A stretch of DNA of 64,000 nucleotides from Poseidonocella sedimentorum (GCF_900116005.1 NZ_FOYI01000013.1:22736-86735); one strand, 5' to 3'. Positions 45,977-55,892 are shown, counted from the first letter of the stretch. The notes: generated by a model not told the origin, from the letters alone. Translations and numbers: made by a program.

Positions 45977-47281
45977 TCAGGTATAGATCGGGAATTCTCG
46001 GCAAAGTGCAATCGCTTCAGCGCGCACTTCTGCCTCAAGGGCCGCATTTCCGTTTGGTCCACTCTCCGCCAGCCCGGTCAGGACCAGCGTGATCATCTGA
46101 CCGATCTTCTCGAACTCGCCCGTACCGAAGCCACGCGTCGTGCCGGCGGGGGTGCCGAGGCGGACGCCGGAGGTCACGGTCGGCTTTTCGGGATCATTCG
46201 GCACGCCGTTCTTGTTGCAGGTGATATGCGCGCGGCCGAGCGCCTTTTCCGCCTGATCGCCGGTGAGGCCCTTGGGGCGCAGATCGACGAGCATCAGGTG
46301 CGTATCGGTCCCGCCCGAGACGATGGCGAACCCGCCGCCTTCGAGTGTGCGGGCGAGCGTCTGGGCATTGTCGATTACGCGCGCCGCGTAGTCCTGAAAC
46401 GCCGGCTGGAGCGCCTCGCCGAACGCCGCGGCCTTGCCTGCGATGACGTGCATGAGCGGGCCGCCCTGAAGGCCGGGGAAGATCGCCGAGTTGATCTTTT
46501 TGGCGATGGCCTCGTCATTGGCCAGGATCATCCCGCCCCGCGGGCCGCGCAGGGTCTTGTGCGTCGTGGTGGTGGCCACATGCGCATGGGGAAAGGGCGA
46601 CGGGTGCAGCCCGGCGGCCACGAGCCCCGCAAAATGGGCCATGTCGACCATGAGCACGGCCTCGACCTTGTCCGCGATTGCGCGGAAACGGGCGAAATCG
46701 ATCTGGCGGGGATAGGCCGAGCCGCCGGCGATGATGATGCGCGGGCGGTGGTCGATGGCGAGGCGCTCGACCTGTTCGTAGTCGATCTGATGCGTGTCGG
46801 GATCGACGCCATAGCTCACGGCGGTGAACCACTTGCCCGAAAGGTTGGGCCGCGCGCCGTGGGTCAGGTGGCCGCCCGCGTCCAGGCTGAGCCCGAGGAT
46901 CGTATCGCCCGGCTTGGCCAGCGCGAGGAAGACCCCCTGGTTGGCCTGGCTGCCCGAGTTGGGCTGCACGTTGGCGTAGGCGCAGCCAAAGAGCGCGCAG
47001 GCTCTGTCGATCGCGAGGGTCTCGACCTCATCGACGAACTGGCAGCCCCCGTAGTAGCGGCGTCCGGGGTAGCCTTCGGCGTATTTGTTGGTGAGCACGC
47101 TCCCGGCCGCGTCGAGCACCGCCTGCGAGACGATGTTTTCGGAGGCGATCAACTCGATCTCATCCTGCTGGCGGGTGAACTCCCGGTCGATGGCGCCCGA
47201 GAGGGCGGGGTCGGTGTCGGTCAGACGTGCGGAGAAAAACCGGCGACTTGCGTCGACGCCGGGTGCGGCGAAATCTTCCAT
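45977..47281 (-). CDS. glyA: serine hydroxymethyltransferase (GlyA)
   Basis: 434 aa: [61 protein letters not shown] and [14 protein letters not shown] with PLP Lys242. It interconverts glycine plus methylene-THF and serine plus THF. Roseobacters usually have another housekeeping glyA; this copy sits between the candidate oxalyl-CoA reductase and serine-glyoxylate aminotransferase, so it probably serves glycine and C1 assimilation. It lies 31 nt upstream of sga. Confidence 0.95.
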   Translation of the reverse strand: MEDFAAPGVDASRRFFSARLTDTDPALSGAIDREFTRQQDEIELIASENIVSQAVLDAAGSVLTNKYAEGYPGRRYYGGCQFVDEVETLAIDRACALFGCAYANVQPNSGSQANQGVFLALAKPGDTILGLSLDAGGHLTHGARPNLSGKWFTAVSYGVDPDTHQIDYEQVERLAIDHRPRIIIAGGSAYPRQIDFARFRAIADKVEAVLMVDMAHFAGLVAAGLHPSPFPHAHVATTTTHKTLRGPRGGMILANDEAIAKKINSAIFPGLQGGPLMHVIAGKAAAFGEALQPAFQDYAARVIDNAQTLARTLEGGGFAIVSGGTDTHLMLVDLRPKGLTGDQAEKALGRAHITCNKNGVPNDPEKPTVTSGVRLGTPAGTTRGFGTGEFEKIGQMITLVLTGLAESGPNGNAALEAEVRAEAIALCREFPIYT

Positions 47282-47371
47282 GTCGAAAACGTCCCTTTTG
47301 GGTGCTGGGGCGCGACGCGCAGGCCGCGCCCGAGGTTGGCCATGTCTGGCGCTTTGCGCGCCGACCGGATG

Positions 47372-48424
47372 TCAGGCCGCGGCGCGGCGGTTCTGCTCCA
47401 GACGGGCGTTGACTGTGGTGACCACCTGCTCGACCGCAGGGATCGCGATGCCGAACTGGTCGGCGATCAATTTGACGAGCATGTCCACGCGTTCGACCTC
47501 GGACGTACCGCCCTCGATCGCGCGTGCGGCGGAGGAGGGCTTGAGGAGCCCCTGCGCCGCCTTGGCGTATTTGATAAACGGCACCTGGTCCGCTTCGTCC
47601 GCGCCGAGCCGGACGACGATCTGATTGATCTGCTTGTAGATCTGCTCCGAGGCGATGATGTCGTTGTGCACGGCCTCGCGGATGGGCTGGGCCCCGCCGG
47701 GCAGAACGCAGCGATAGTTGCCGGTCAGGAGCATGCTCCATTTGGCAAACGGCACGAAGAGCGAGTCGTAGACGCGCAGCTTCACCGGCACATCCTTGCC
47801 ATCCACGCGGATCGCCTCGATCCCCTCCTCCAGCTCCTTGAGCATGGCGGTATGGGCCGGGTCCTCGAAGGGCGCGGATTTGAAGTTGGTGGGCAGGCCC
47901 ACGTGCAGCACATTGCCGGCGGTCTCCGGCGGGCGGAAGGCCTGCGGATCCGGGCTGCACAGGGTGACAAGGCCGGGCTCGAACCCGTCCCAGACCTCGG
48001 GGCTGTTGAAGCTCGGCGCGAGGGCCTTGGCATCCAGCCCCTCGATACGCTTGAGATAGGGCAGCGGCGGCATGTTCATGATCGACAGGCACGGCACCTT
48101 GGCCGCGGCCACCCGCTTCATCAGGCGGCGGATTTCATCGGTGCCGTATTGCGGCTCGGACATCGCCAGCGCCACCAGATCATAGGCGGCGGGATCGGCC
48201 TCGGACGGGGTCAGCGCATCGAGCGTGCCGGGCAGTTCGGCCGAATGGAACGCGCGGTGTTCGTCTTCGTCCCGAAGCTTGATCCGCACCTCGGTGCCTT
48301 CCGCATTGATGAGGTCCGCGGTGGCCTTGCGGCAGACGAGCGTGACGTCGTGACCCGCCATCAGAAGCTTGGTGCCCAGAAGGGATCCATAGGACGCGCC
48401 GAGGATGAGAATTTTGCGGGACAT
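47372..48424 (-). CDS. ketopantoate reductase-family protein, candidate oxalyl-CoA reductase (PanE2-like)
   Basis: 350 aa. The N-terminal NAD(P)-binding fold is MSRKILILGASYGSLLGTKLLMAGHDVTLVCRK. The C-terminal ketopantoate-reductase domain contains FVPFAKWSMLLTGNYRCVL, whose Lys matches the catalytic position of the family. In Methylobacterium extorquens a PanE2 protein of this family reduces oxalyl-CoA to glyoxylate during oxalate assimilation (established there). Here the gene heads an operon with glyA and a serine-glyoxylate aminotransferase, near frc and oxc, so that role is the best inference. True PanE (pantothenate synthesis) is the alternative. The start at 48424 follows GGAGGAG. Confidence 0.75.
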   Translation of the reverse strand: MSRKILILGASYGSLLGTKLLMAGHDVTLVCRKATADLINAEGTEVRIKLRDEDEHRAFHSAELPGTLDALTPSEADPAAYDLVALAMSEPQYGTDEIRRLMKRVAAAKVPCLSIMNMPPLPYLKRIEGLDAKALAPSFNSPEVWDGFEPGLVTLCSPDPQAFRPPETAGNVLHVGLPTNFKSAPFEDPAHTAMLKELEEGIEAIRVDGKDVPVKLRVYDSLFVPFAKWSMLLTGNYRCVLPGGAQPIREAVHNDIIASEQIYKQINQIVVRLGADEADQVPFIKYAKAAQGLLKPSSAARAIEGGTSEVERVDMLVKLIADQFGIAIPAVEQVVTTVNARLEQNRRAAA

Positions 48425-48541
48425 GAACGTTGCTCCTCCACGTGTGGGTAATATTGTTGCTAACAGCTTATACAGATCGGAATAAGAAACCCTAGTCAAT
48501 TCGGGTAAATGTGTGTATTGTGATAACAACAAGCCAGCAGA

Positions 48542-48557
48542 TTTGTAACTTTGTAAA
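48542..48557. promoter_or_regulatory. candidate operator between panE-like gene and ScfR-type regulator
   Basis: Two direct copies of TTTGTAA (48542-48548 and 48550-48556) lie just before the regulator ATG. AACTTTGTAAA (48547-48557) resembles the AACTTTGCAAA-type site bound by the related corynebacterial RamB. This suggests autoregulation and control of the divergent operon. The similarity to RamB sites is from memory of that motif, not from a search. Confidence 0.4.
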
Positions 48558-48560
48558 CAC

Positions 48561-49967
48561 ATGAGCAAGACACTGATCGGCCCGCGCCTGCGCGAGCTGC
48601 GGCGCAGCCGCAACCAGACACAGGCCGAAATGGCCCGCTCGCTCAGCGTGAGCCCGGCCTATATCAACCTGCTTGAAAACAATCAGCGCAGCCTGTCTGT
48701 GCAGATGTTACTTTCTATTTCAGATACTTACGGCGTGGATTGGCGCGATTTGACGCAGGACGATTCCGCCCGCGTTCTCGCCGACCTGCGCCATGCTTTC
48801 AATGATCCGATCTTTGCCGGGGAGCGCCCCGCCCTTGCCGAACTGCGCGGGGCGATCGACTATGCGCCGCGGCTGGTCGATCTATTCCTCACCTTGCACA
48901 AGGTGCACCGCGCCGCGCTCGACATCATGATGCGCTATCGCGGCGAGGTGCAGGCCGACGAGCTGCTCAAATCCGCCCCCGAGGGCATCATTCACGATTA
49001 CTTCCGCAAGCATTCCAACCATTTCTCGGAGCTTGAACTGGCCGCCGAAGAGTTGCGCGCGCGGCATGAGATGCCCGTCGAGATGATCTTCTCCAGCCTG
49101 CGCGACATCCTGCAGCAGAATCACGGTATCGGGGTCAAGGTCCGGCGGATCGACGACATGGATGCCTCGCTCAGGATCTATGACGAGAAGGCCGCGACGG
49201 TCTATCTCTCGCAGGCGCTCAACACCGAGAACCGCGCCTTCCAGCTCGCCCATGTCCTTGGCCTCGTGCATTGCGAGGAGATCATCGATGGGCTGGTCGA
49301 AAGCAGCGGAATCCAGTCTGAGCAGGCCCTGCCCCGGCTTCGGGTGGAGCTTGCCAACTACTTCGCCGCCGCGATCATGATGCCCTATGCGCCCTTCCTG
49401 GAGGAAGCGGAGACCGCCGCCTATGACATAGACCGGATCGCCGCCGCCTTCGGCACCTCCTACGAACAGGTCTGCCAGCGGCTCACCACGATGCAGCGGG
49501 AGGGGGCACTGGGCGTGCCCTTCTTCTTCATGCGGCTCGACCGGGCGGGCAACGTCACCAAGCGCTTCAACGCGACCTCGTTCAATCTCGCCGAATACGG
49601 CGGCTCCTGCCCGGTTTGGAATATCCACTCGGCCTTCCACACGCCCGGTGTCGTCATGCCGCAATTCGTCGAACTACCGGATGGCCAGCGCTTCTTCACC
49701 TTCAGCCGGACGGTGCACCGCCCGGTTTTCAGCGAGAAGACTCAGGATCGGCGGCTCACCCTGACGCTGGGCTGCGCGGCGGAATATGCGCCGCGCCTGC
49801 GCTATGCCTCCCGCTTCAAAACGGACGATCCCGACCTCTACGCAGAGATCGGGATCGCCTGTCATTTGTGCCCGCGAAAGGCCTGTTCTCAAAGGGCCCA
49901 CCAGCCGCTCTACATCGATCTTCCGATTGACGCGTACCGCCGGGGCAGCACGCGCCACGAGAGCTGA
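48561..49967 (+). CDS. ScfR/RamB-type regulator (XRE HTH, degenerate ImmA/IrrE domain)
   Basis: 468 aa. The XRE helix-turn-helix is GPRLRELRRSRNQTQAEMARSLSVSPAYINLLENNQRS (about 7-44). A central ImmA/IrrE-like domain has LAHVLGLVHC where a peptidase would have HExxH, so the Glu is lost and it is probably a ligand sensor. The C-terminal short-chain fatty-acyl regulator domain carries CHLCPRKAC. Relatives sense acyl-CoA or carbon status and control acetate, propionate or glyoxylate genes. It is divergent from the panE-like/glyA/sga operon by 136 nt. Confidence 0.85.
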   Translation: MSKTLIGPRLRELRRSRNQTQAEMARSLSVSPAYINLLENNQRSLSVQMLLSISDTYGVDWRDLTQDDSARVLADLRHAFNDPIFAGERPALAELRGAIDYAPRLVDLFLTLHKVHRAALDIMMRYRGEVQADELLKSAPEGIIHDYFRKHSNHFSELELAAEELRARHEMPVEMIFSSLRDILQQNHGIGVKVRRIDDMDASLRIYDEKAATVYLSQALNTENRAFQLAHVLGLVHCEEIIDGLVESSGIQSEQALPRLRVELANYFAAAIMMPYAPFLEEAETAAYDIDRIAAAFGTSYEQVCQRLTTMQREGALGVPFFFMRLDRAGNVTKRFNATSFNLAEYGGSCPVWNIHSAFHTPGVVMPQFVELPDGQRFFTFSRTVHRPVFSEKTQDRRLTLTLGCAAEYAPRLRYASRFKTDDPDLYAEIGIACHLCPRKACSQRAHQPLYIDLPIDAYRRGSTRHES

Positions 49968-49980
49968 GGAGCAGGCCCCG

Positions 49981-51510
49981 CTAGGCCGCCGGGTCGACGG
50001 ATGTCTCGCCGGCTCGCTTTTTCTTCATGAACTTGGAGATCAGCGGGTAGCTGATCAACGCGACCGCGAAGAGGATACAGACCAGAGAGATCGGCCGTTC
50101 GATGAAGGTCATCACGTCGCCCCGGCTCGAGATCAACGACTGGCGCAGCGACCGTTCCGCAAGCGGGCCGAGCACGATGGCAAGCACCGCCGGCGCGACC
50201 GGGTAGTTGAGCTTGCGCAGCATGTAGGCCAACAGACCGATGATCAGCATGAGCCAGGTGTCGAACATCCGGTCGGTGGTGGCGAAGACGCCCAGCACGC
50301 AGAGCACGAAGATGATCGGCGTCAGCATGGTGAACGGCATCGCGAGGACGCGGATGAAGACCGGGATGAGCGCGAGGTTGAGAAGCACCGTCACCAGGTT
50401 CGCCACGTACATCGACCCGATCAGACCCCAGACGAAATCCGGGCTTTCGGTGAAGAGCAGCGGCCCCGGGCGCAGGCCCCAGATGATCATGCCCCCAAGC
50501 AGGATCGCCGTGGTGGGCGAGCCGGGAATGCCGAGCGTGATCATCGGCAGCATCGAGCCGGTGGAGGCAGCGTTGTTGGCCGCTTCAGGGGCCGCGACGC
50601 CCGAGATGTTGCCCTTGCCGAAGCTGTCGGGATCCTTCGAGAAGGTCTTGGACAGCCCGTAGGACATCAGCGCCGCGGGGGTCGCCCCGGCCGCGGGCAA
50701 GGTGCCCACGAAGAAGCCGAGGACGGAGCCGAGCCAGGTGGAGTTGATGTATTGCTTCACCTCGCCGAAGTTTTCCTTCATCCGCGCCCAACCGAGGTTG
50801 ACCCGGTGCATCTTGACCGTCCCCTTCGTCGTCTCCAGCGTCCAGAGCATCTCACCGATCCCGTAAACACCGATGGCGAGCACGAGGAAGCCGATGCCGC
50901 GCTGGAATTCGACCATGTCGAAGAAGATGAGGCGCGGTCTGCCCGAGATGATGTCGAAACCGACGGCGGCGAGCACGAGACCCAGGAGGATCGAGAAGAT
51001 CGTCTTGGGAATGTCATCCCCACCCAGCCCGATGAAGGTCGCAAAGGCGAGCAGCATGAGGGCGAATTCTTCTTGCGGTCCGAACTTGAGCGCGAAGGCG
51101 GCAAGCGGCGGCGCGAAGAGGGTAAAGAGGATGATCGAGACCGTGCCGCCGATGAAGGAGGCGATGGCCGCGGCCATGAGCGCCTTGTCGGCCTTGCCCT
51201 GCTGGGCCATCGGCCTGCCGTCGAAGACGGTTGCCACGGCCGTCGAGGCCCCCGGGATCCCTAGGGTGATCGAGCTGATCGCCCCCCCGTACATTGCCCC
51301 GTAGTAGAGCGCGGCAAGGAAGATGATCGCCGTGGTCGGTGGCACGAGGAAGGTCACGGGCAAAAGGATTGCCACGCCGTTGACCGACCCCAGTCCGGGC
51401 ATACAGCCCACGAAGAGCCCCGCCAGACAGCCGGCGAAGATCATGAACAGGTTGAGCGGCTCGAAGGCCTGTAGCAGGCCAGCCCCCAGTGATACAAATA
51501 TGGTTTCCAT
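49981..51510 (-). CDS. tctA: tripartite tricarboxylate transporter large permease (TctA)
   Basis: 509 aa with about 12 membrane helices. It has the family motif FVGCMPGLGSVNGVAILLPVTF near the start and GVAAPEAANNAASTGSMLPMITLGIPGSPTTAILLGG in the second half. TctA forms the main translocation unit for carboxylates. It lies 13 nt downstream of tctB at the end of the minus-strand run and converges with the regulator, 13 nt between stops. Confidence 0.95.
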   Translation of the reverse strand: METIFVSLGAGLLQAFEPLNLFMIFAGCLAGLFVGCMPGLGSVNGVAILLPVTFLVPPTTAIIFLAALYYGAMYGGAISSITLGIPGASTAVATVFDGRPMAQQGKADKALMAAAIASFIGGTVSIILFTLFAPPLAAFALKFGPQEEFALMLLAFATFIGLGGDDIPKTIFSILLGLVLAAVGFDIISGRPRLIFFDMVEFQRGIGFLVLAIGVYGIGEMLWTLETTKGTVKMHRVNLGWARMKENFGEVKQYINSTWLGSVLGFFVGTLPAAGATPAALMSYGLSKTFSKDPDSFGKGNISGVAAPEAANNAASTGSMLPMITLGIPGSPTTAILLGGMIIWGLRPGPLLFTESPDFVWGLIGSMYVANLVTVLLNLALIPVFIRVLAMPFTMLTPIIFVLCVLGVFATTDRMFDTWLMLIIGLLAYMLRKLNYPVAPAVLAIVLGPLAERSLRQSLISSRGDVMTFIERPISLVCILFAVALISYPLISKFMKKKRAGETSVDPAA

Positions 51511-51523
51511 GGCTCCGGCCCCT

Positions 51524-52051
51524 TCAGTAGAAGTATTCGTAGCGCAGGTTGTCGATCACGAGGAATATCTCCTCGAAGAACGGCAGACCCTTGGGGAGGT
51601 ACTTCGTCAGCGCCACTTCGAAGAGCAGGTAGACGAACACCGGCGTACCGATCATCATCGCGATGGTCGTGAACCAGGTGTGCTTGCCAAGGATGCGTAC
51701 GTAGAAAAACATGAACAGGACCAGCGAGAGATACGTGCCGATCAAGTTCATCAGGATCAGCAACACCAGGATCGATGCCGCCGACACCCCGACGAGAAAC
51801 AGCGTCTCCGGGGCGATATAAGGATCAAGGTTGCGCGATTCCGGAGTGGCGCCGGTGAACCAGCGGATGAGCGTCGCCAGCGACGCAAGCGCCATGCCGA
51901 GCGATAGCCAGAACGGCCACATCCCCGCACCCGGGCCGCGCCCATCGACCCACCCGATCCGCAGCCCATCGCTGTAGACGTTCAACATGAGGCCGAGCGA
52001 TAGCAGAAGCATCGCGATCGCCATTATGAGTTCTGCCGTTCGGACAGTCAT
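51524..52051 (-). CDS. tctB: tripartite tricarboxylate transporter small permease (TctB)
   Basis: 175 aa with four predicted helices and the TctB-type RGPGAGMWPFWLSLGM loop after the first. The ATG at 52051 follows AGAAGAG; an upstream in-frame codon at 52144 gives an unlikely charged leader. It associates with TctA. Confidence 0.88.
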   Translation of the reverse strand: MTVRTAELIMAIAMLLLSLGLMLNVYSDGLRIGWVDGRGPGAGMWPFWLSLGMALASLATLIRWFTGATPESRNLDPYIAPETLFLVGVSAASILVLLILMNLIGTYLSLVLFMFFYVRILGKHTWFTTIAMMIGTPVFVYLLFEVALTKYLPKGLPFFEEIFLVIDNLRYEYFY

Positions 52052-52192
52052 TTCTCTTCTCCATTCGCGGCCCGGCTCCCCCCGGTACGCAGGGTAAGGG
52101 CTCCTGTTCCCGCCGCGAGACGCGGCTGGCCAAAAAGCTTGCAATTTCGAGATCGTCCGGAGCCCGCGCTTGGGCGGACCCCGGCTAGGAGA

Positions 52193-53176
52193 TTACTCTC
52201 CGGTGATGGAAGCCGCGCCGACCTGAGCGATCAGCTTTTCGTGGGCTACCTTCTGTGTCGCGTGGAATTGGGCGAGTTCCTCGCCCTTCATCATCGTATC
52301 GCAGGTCAGGCCGTCGGATTCACAGAACCCCTGCCACTCCTCGCTGTCGAACAGCTCCTGGAAGAGGTTGGTGTAGAATTCGACCGCTTCGGGATCCATG
52401 TTCGGGGGACCGTTCACGGAGCGCTGCATGTAGTACTCGATATCCACACCGAGCTCCTTGGCCGTCGGCACATCGGGGAACGCAGGCATGCGCTCGGCCG
52501 TGAACTGCACCAGCGGCTTGGAGTTGCCCGCACGCCAGAATTCCATCTGCTCGGCCGGGTTGTTGACGGTCGAGTCGATCTGGTTGCCGACAAGGTTCTT
52601 GGCCACGGTGCCACCGCCCGGGAAGGGGATGTAGGTGACGTCATATTCGAACGCCGCTTCCATCATCGCGGTGAGAACCGAGTCTTCCTGACCCGAGCCC
52701 GTGCCGCCCACTTTCCAGTCCAGCCCGGCCGACTTCACCGCTTCGACATAGCTGTCGAGATCGTTGATGTCGTCGCGGTCGGAGTTGACCCAGAGCAGGA
52801 AGGTATCCATGGCCATGAGGCCGATCGGCGTGAATTCCGTCACGTCGACACCGAGGTCTTCCTGAATGATGGGCGTGGTGTAGAAGCTGTTGAGCGTCAT
52901 CATCACGACGTGATTGTCGCCGGCCTTGTCCTGCAGGTAGCGCAGGGCCTCGGCACCGGACCCACCGGGCTTGTTGATCGGAATGAACGGGCGCGGGCTG
53001 AGGTCCTTCTTCTCGATGAGCCCTTGCAGCAGACGCGCGATCTGGTCCGCGCCGCCACCCGTGCCGGCCATGATGATGAACTCGACGGGCTTGCGTGGCT
53101 GCCACTCGGCAAATGCGGCTGGGGCCGTCACTGCGAGCACAGCGGCACTCGTCATCATAGTCTTCAAAATTGACAT
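52193..53176 (-). CDS. tctC: tripartite tricarboxylate transporter substrate-binding protein (TctC/Bug family)
   Basis: 327 aa. A Sec signal peptide (1-23, MSILKTMMTSAAVLAVTAPAAFA) precedes the Bug fold: WQPRKPVEFIIMAGTGGGADQIARLL, PFIPINKPGGSGAEAL, and a C-terminal FPDVPTAKELGVDIEYYMQRSVNGP. It binds carboxylates in the periplasm. Being the first tct gene, directly downstream of the oxalate genes, it could bind oxalate, glycolate or another small carboxylate; the sequence does not decide. Gaps of 152 nt upstream and 141 nt downstream fit a highly expressed binding protein. The start at 53176 follows GGGAGGAAG. Confidence 0.92.
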   Translation of the reverse strand: MSILKTMMTSAAVLAVTAPAAFAEWQPRKPVEFIIMAGTGGGADQIARLLQGLIEKKDLSPRPFIPINKPGGSGAEALRYLQDKAGDNHVVMMTLNSFYTTPIIQEDLGVDVTEFTPIGLMAMDTFLLWVNSDRDDINDLDSYVEAVKSAGLDWKVGGTGSGQEDSVLTAMMEAAFEYDVTYIPFPGGGTVAKNLVGNQIDSTVNNPAEQMEFWRAGNSKPLVQFTAERMPAFPDVPTAKELGVDIEYYMQRSVNGPPNMDPEAVEFYTNLFQELFDSEEWQGFCESDGLTCDTMMKGEELAQFHATQKVAHEKLIAQVGAASITGE

Positions 53177-53328
53177 TCGGTCTTCCTCCCTATTGGTGAC
53201 CTGTTTGCTTTTGTCGGCCAGTAGCCTGGCTCTGCGACAACGGATCTTTGTCCGCCTGTTAGCTATCGCCCGAGAAATTTCGATCGTGTAAACCCGGGCA
53301 AATCTGGTCGTGTGTCGTATGCCTTTCT

Positions 53329-54195
53329 TCAATGCGCCATGACGACGGGGATCGTCGTCTGCTGCACCACGGCGTGAGAGTTTCCTCCAAAAACGGTCTC
53401 ACGCTCGTAGCTTTCATGATAGGCGCCCATGACGAGCATGTCTGCGCCGATAGTGTCGCATGTGTCGAGCAAGGCTTCGCCGACACTTCCGTTCACGTCA
53501 ATCTTCTTTACCGTCGCGGTCTTGCCGCGATGCGCAAAGTAGGTCTGGAGCTCTTCGCCCGTGGCCGCGTGGGGAATCTCGCCCGACACGATGATGGTGA
53601 TCGCCTCGGCCGCGTCGAAGATCGGCGCCGAGAAGCGCACCGCGCGCGAGGCCTCCAGCGATCCGTTCCAGCCCACGGCCACATGGCGGCCGAAATCGGC
53701 GGGGGGCGTGTCCTGGTCGGGGCACAAGAGCACCGGCCGGCCCGAGGAAAACAGCGCGGCCTTCAGCGTGTTCTGGCCAAGGTTCTGCTCCGGGCATGGT
53801 TTGGGCACGCAGATGAGATCCGCAAGCCGGCCGAAATGGCTGACCGCATCGACCTGCTTGCCCTCGTAGCTGATGAACCCGGCGGTCGGAACGCCGGGCT
53901 GCGGCAGATCCGAGACCGTCAGCCCGAGGCCATCCGCCAAGGTGCGCAATTCCTCGCGCATCTGATCCTCGGTGACGCCGGTATTCGCCGCCATCGCGGT
54001 TTCGATCTGCTTGCGCAGGATGGCCGGGACCACAACGCCGAAGGGCATCATGTCATCCGCTTTGGGATGGCAGTGCACCACGTTCACATGGGCCCCGAAT
54101 TTCTTCGCAAGCACGGCGGCGTGGGCAAGGACGTTATCGCCCCTGCCATCGCCCCGAACCGGCAACATGATGCTATGAAGCTTGCTCCCGGCCAT
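53329..54195 (-). CDS. universal stress protein (two-domain UspA family)
   Basis: 288 aa with two Usp-like halves. The N-terminal half (SIMLPVRGDGRGDNVLAHAAVLAKKFGAHVNVVHCHP) is diverged. The C-terminal half has VAVGWNGSLEASRAVRFSAPIF and the nucleotide-binding loop MGAYHESYERETVFGGNSHAVVQQTTIPVVMAH. It starts 3 nt after the fhs stop, so it is in the same operon. Its role is unknown, possibly regulating the carbon pathway or transporter. Confidence 0.88.
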   Translation of the reverse strand: MAGSKLHSIMLPVRGDGRGDNVLAHAAVLAKKFGAHVNVVHCHPKADDMMPFGVVVPAILRKQIETAMAANTGVTEDQMREELRTLADGLGLTVSDLPQPGVPTAGFISYEGKQVDAVSHFGRLADLICVPKPCPEQNLGQNTLKAALFSSGRPVLLCPDQDTPPADFGRHVAVGWNGSLEASRAVRFSAPIFDAAEAITIIVSGEIPHAATGEELQTYFAHRGKTATVKKIDVNGSVGEALLDTCDTIGADMLVMGAYHESYERETVFGGNSHAVVQQTTIPVVMAH

Positions 54196-54198
54196 GGT

Positions 54199-55866
54199 TC
54201 AGAACAGACCGTCGATCTGGCCGGCCTCATTGATGCGGATGTTTTCCGCCGAGGGAACCTTGGGCAGGCCCGGCATGGTCATGATCTCGCCGCACACCAC
54301 CACGATGAACCCGGCGCCTGCGGAGATCCGCACTTCCCGCACCGGGATATCGAAGCCCGTCGGCGCGCCGCGCCAGTTGCCGTCGGTGGTAAAAGAATAC
54401 TGGGTCTTGGCCATGCAGACCGGCAGATTGCCATAGCCCTGCTCTTCCCAGTCCTTGAGTTGCGTCTTGATCTTGTTGTCGACGATGACGTTGTCGGCGC
54501 GATAGATCTCCTTGGCGATGGTCTCGATCTTCTCAAGGAGCGGCATGTCGTCGGGGTAAAGCGGTTTGAAGTCGGCAGTGCCGCCTTCGCAGAGCTCGAC
54601 AATCCGGCGCGCGGTTTGCTCGATGCCCTTGCCACCATCGGACCAGTGCTTGTTGAGGATCGCCTCGACGCCGAGCCCTTCACAGTAGTCCTTGATCGCC
54701 TGGACTTCCGCATCGGTGTCGGTGATGAAGTAGTTGATCCCGACCACGAGCGGCACACCGAACTTCTTGAGGTTCTCGATATGCCGGCCGAGGTTGGCGC
54801 AGCCGTCCTTGACCGCCTGCACGTTCTCCGCACCGAGATCGGCCTTGGCGACGCCGCCGTTCATTTTCATTGCGCGGATCGTCGCGACCAGCACCACCGC
54901 GTCAGGCTTGAGGCCCGCCTTGCGGCACTTGATGTCGAAGAACTTCTCCGCCCCGAGGTCCGCGCCGAAACCGGCTTCGGTCACGACGTAGTCGGCCAGC
55001 TTGAGCGCCGTCGTGGTCGCGATGACCGAGTTGCACCCGTGGGCGATGTTGGCGAACGGGCCGCCATGCACAAAGGCCGGATTGTTTTCCAGCGTCTGCA
55101 CGAGGTTGGGCTGCATCGCCTGCTGCAGCAGGACGGTCATGGCGCCATCGGCCTTGATGTCGCGGCAGAAGACCGGGCTGCGGTCGCGGCGATAGCCGAC
55201 GATGATGTCGCCGAGGCGCTGTTCGAGGTCCTTGAGATCGGTCGCGAGGCAGAGGATCGCCATGACCTCGGAGGCCACGGTGATGTCAAAGCCGGCCTCA
55301 CGCGGGAAGCCGTTGGCCACGCCGCCAAGGTTGCAGACGATCTGGCGCAGGGCGCGGTCGTTCATGTCGATGACACGGCGCAGCGCTACGCGGCGGATGT
55401 CGATCTGCTGCTCGTTGCCCCAGTAGATGTGGTTGTCGAGCATGGCTGCCAGAAGGCTGTGCGCGCTGGTGATGGCATGGAAGTCGCCGGTGAAGTGGAG
55501 GTTCATGTCCTCCATGGGCACAACCTGCGCGTAGCCGCCCCCGGCTGCGCCGCCCTTCATCCCGAAGTTCGGCCCGAGCGAAGCCTCGCGGATACAGACC
55601 GCCGCTTTCTTGCCGATCGCGTTGAGCCCGTCGCCGAGGCCGACGGTCGTGGTGGTCTTGCCCTCGCCCGCCGGGGTCGGGTTGATCGCCGTCACGAGGA
55701 CCAGCTTGCCGTCCTTGCGATCCGACAGGGATTTGATGAAATCCTCGGAAATCTTGGCCTTGTCGTGGCCAAAGGGGAGGAGATGTTCACTCGGGATGCC
55801 CAGCTTGTCGCCGATCTCCTGGATCGGCTTTTTCGTGGCGGCGCGGGCGATTTCGATATCAGACAT
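54199..55866 (-). CDS. fhs: formate--tetrahydrofolate ligase (Fhs)
   Basis: 555 aa: ATP site [23 protein letters not shown] (about 59-81), [47 protein letters not shown], and [17 protein letters not shown]. It makes 10-formyl-THF from formate and ATP. Formate is released from oxalate by Frc and Oxc encoded upstream, so the operon carries both the source and the first use of formate. Confidence 0.96.
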   Translation of the reverse strand: MSDIEIARAATKKPIQEIGDKLGIPSEHLLPFGHDKAKISEDFIKSLSDRKDGKLVLVTAINPTPAGEGKTTTTVGLGDGLNAIGKKAAVCIREASLGPNFGMKGGAAGGGYAQVVPMEDMNLHFTGDFHAITSAHSLLAAMLDNHIYWGNEQQIDIRRVALRRVIDMNDRALRQIVCNLGGVANGFPREAGFDITVASEVMAILCLATDLKDLEQRLGDIIVGYRRDRSPVFCRDIKADGAMTVLLQQAMQPNLVQTLENNPAFVHGGPFANIAHGCNSVIATTTALKLADYVVTEAGFGADLGAEKFFDIKCRKAGLKPDAVVLVATIRAMKMNGGVAKADLGAENVQAVKDGCANLGRHIENLKKFGVPLVVGINYFITDTDAEVQAIKDYCEGLGVEAILNKHWSDGGKGIEQTARRIVELCEGGTADFKPLYPDDMPLLEKIETIAKEIYRADNVIVDNKIKTQLKDWEEQGYGNLPVCMAKTQYSFTTDGNWRGAPTGFDIPVREVRISAGAGFIVVVCGEIMTMPGLPKVPSAENIRINEAGQIDGLF

Positions 55867-55892
55867 GTGATGCTTCCAGTCTTCGTGGTTTT

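Noticed and set aside
45902..48451. 849-codon plus-strand frame opposite sga, glyA and the panE-like gene
   Set aside because: It spans three conserved minus-strand genes and their gaps, with no recognisable domain. It is a high-GC shadow.
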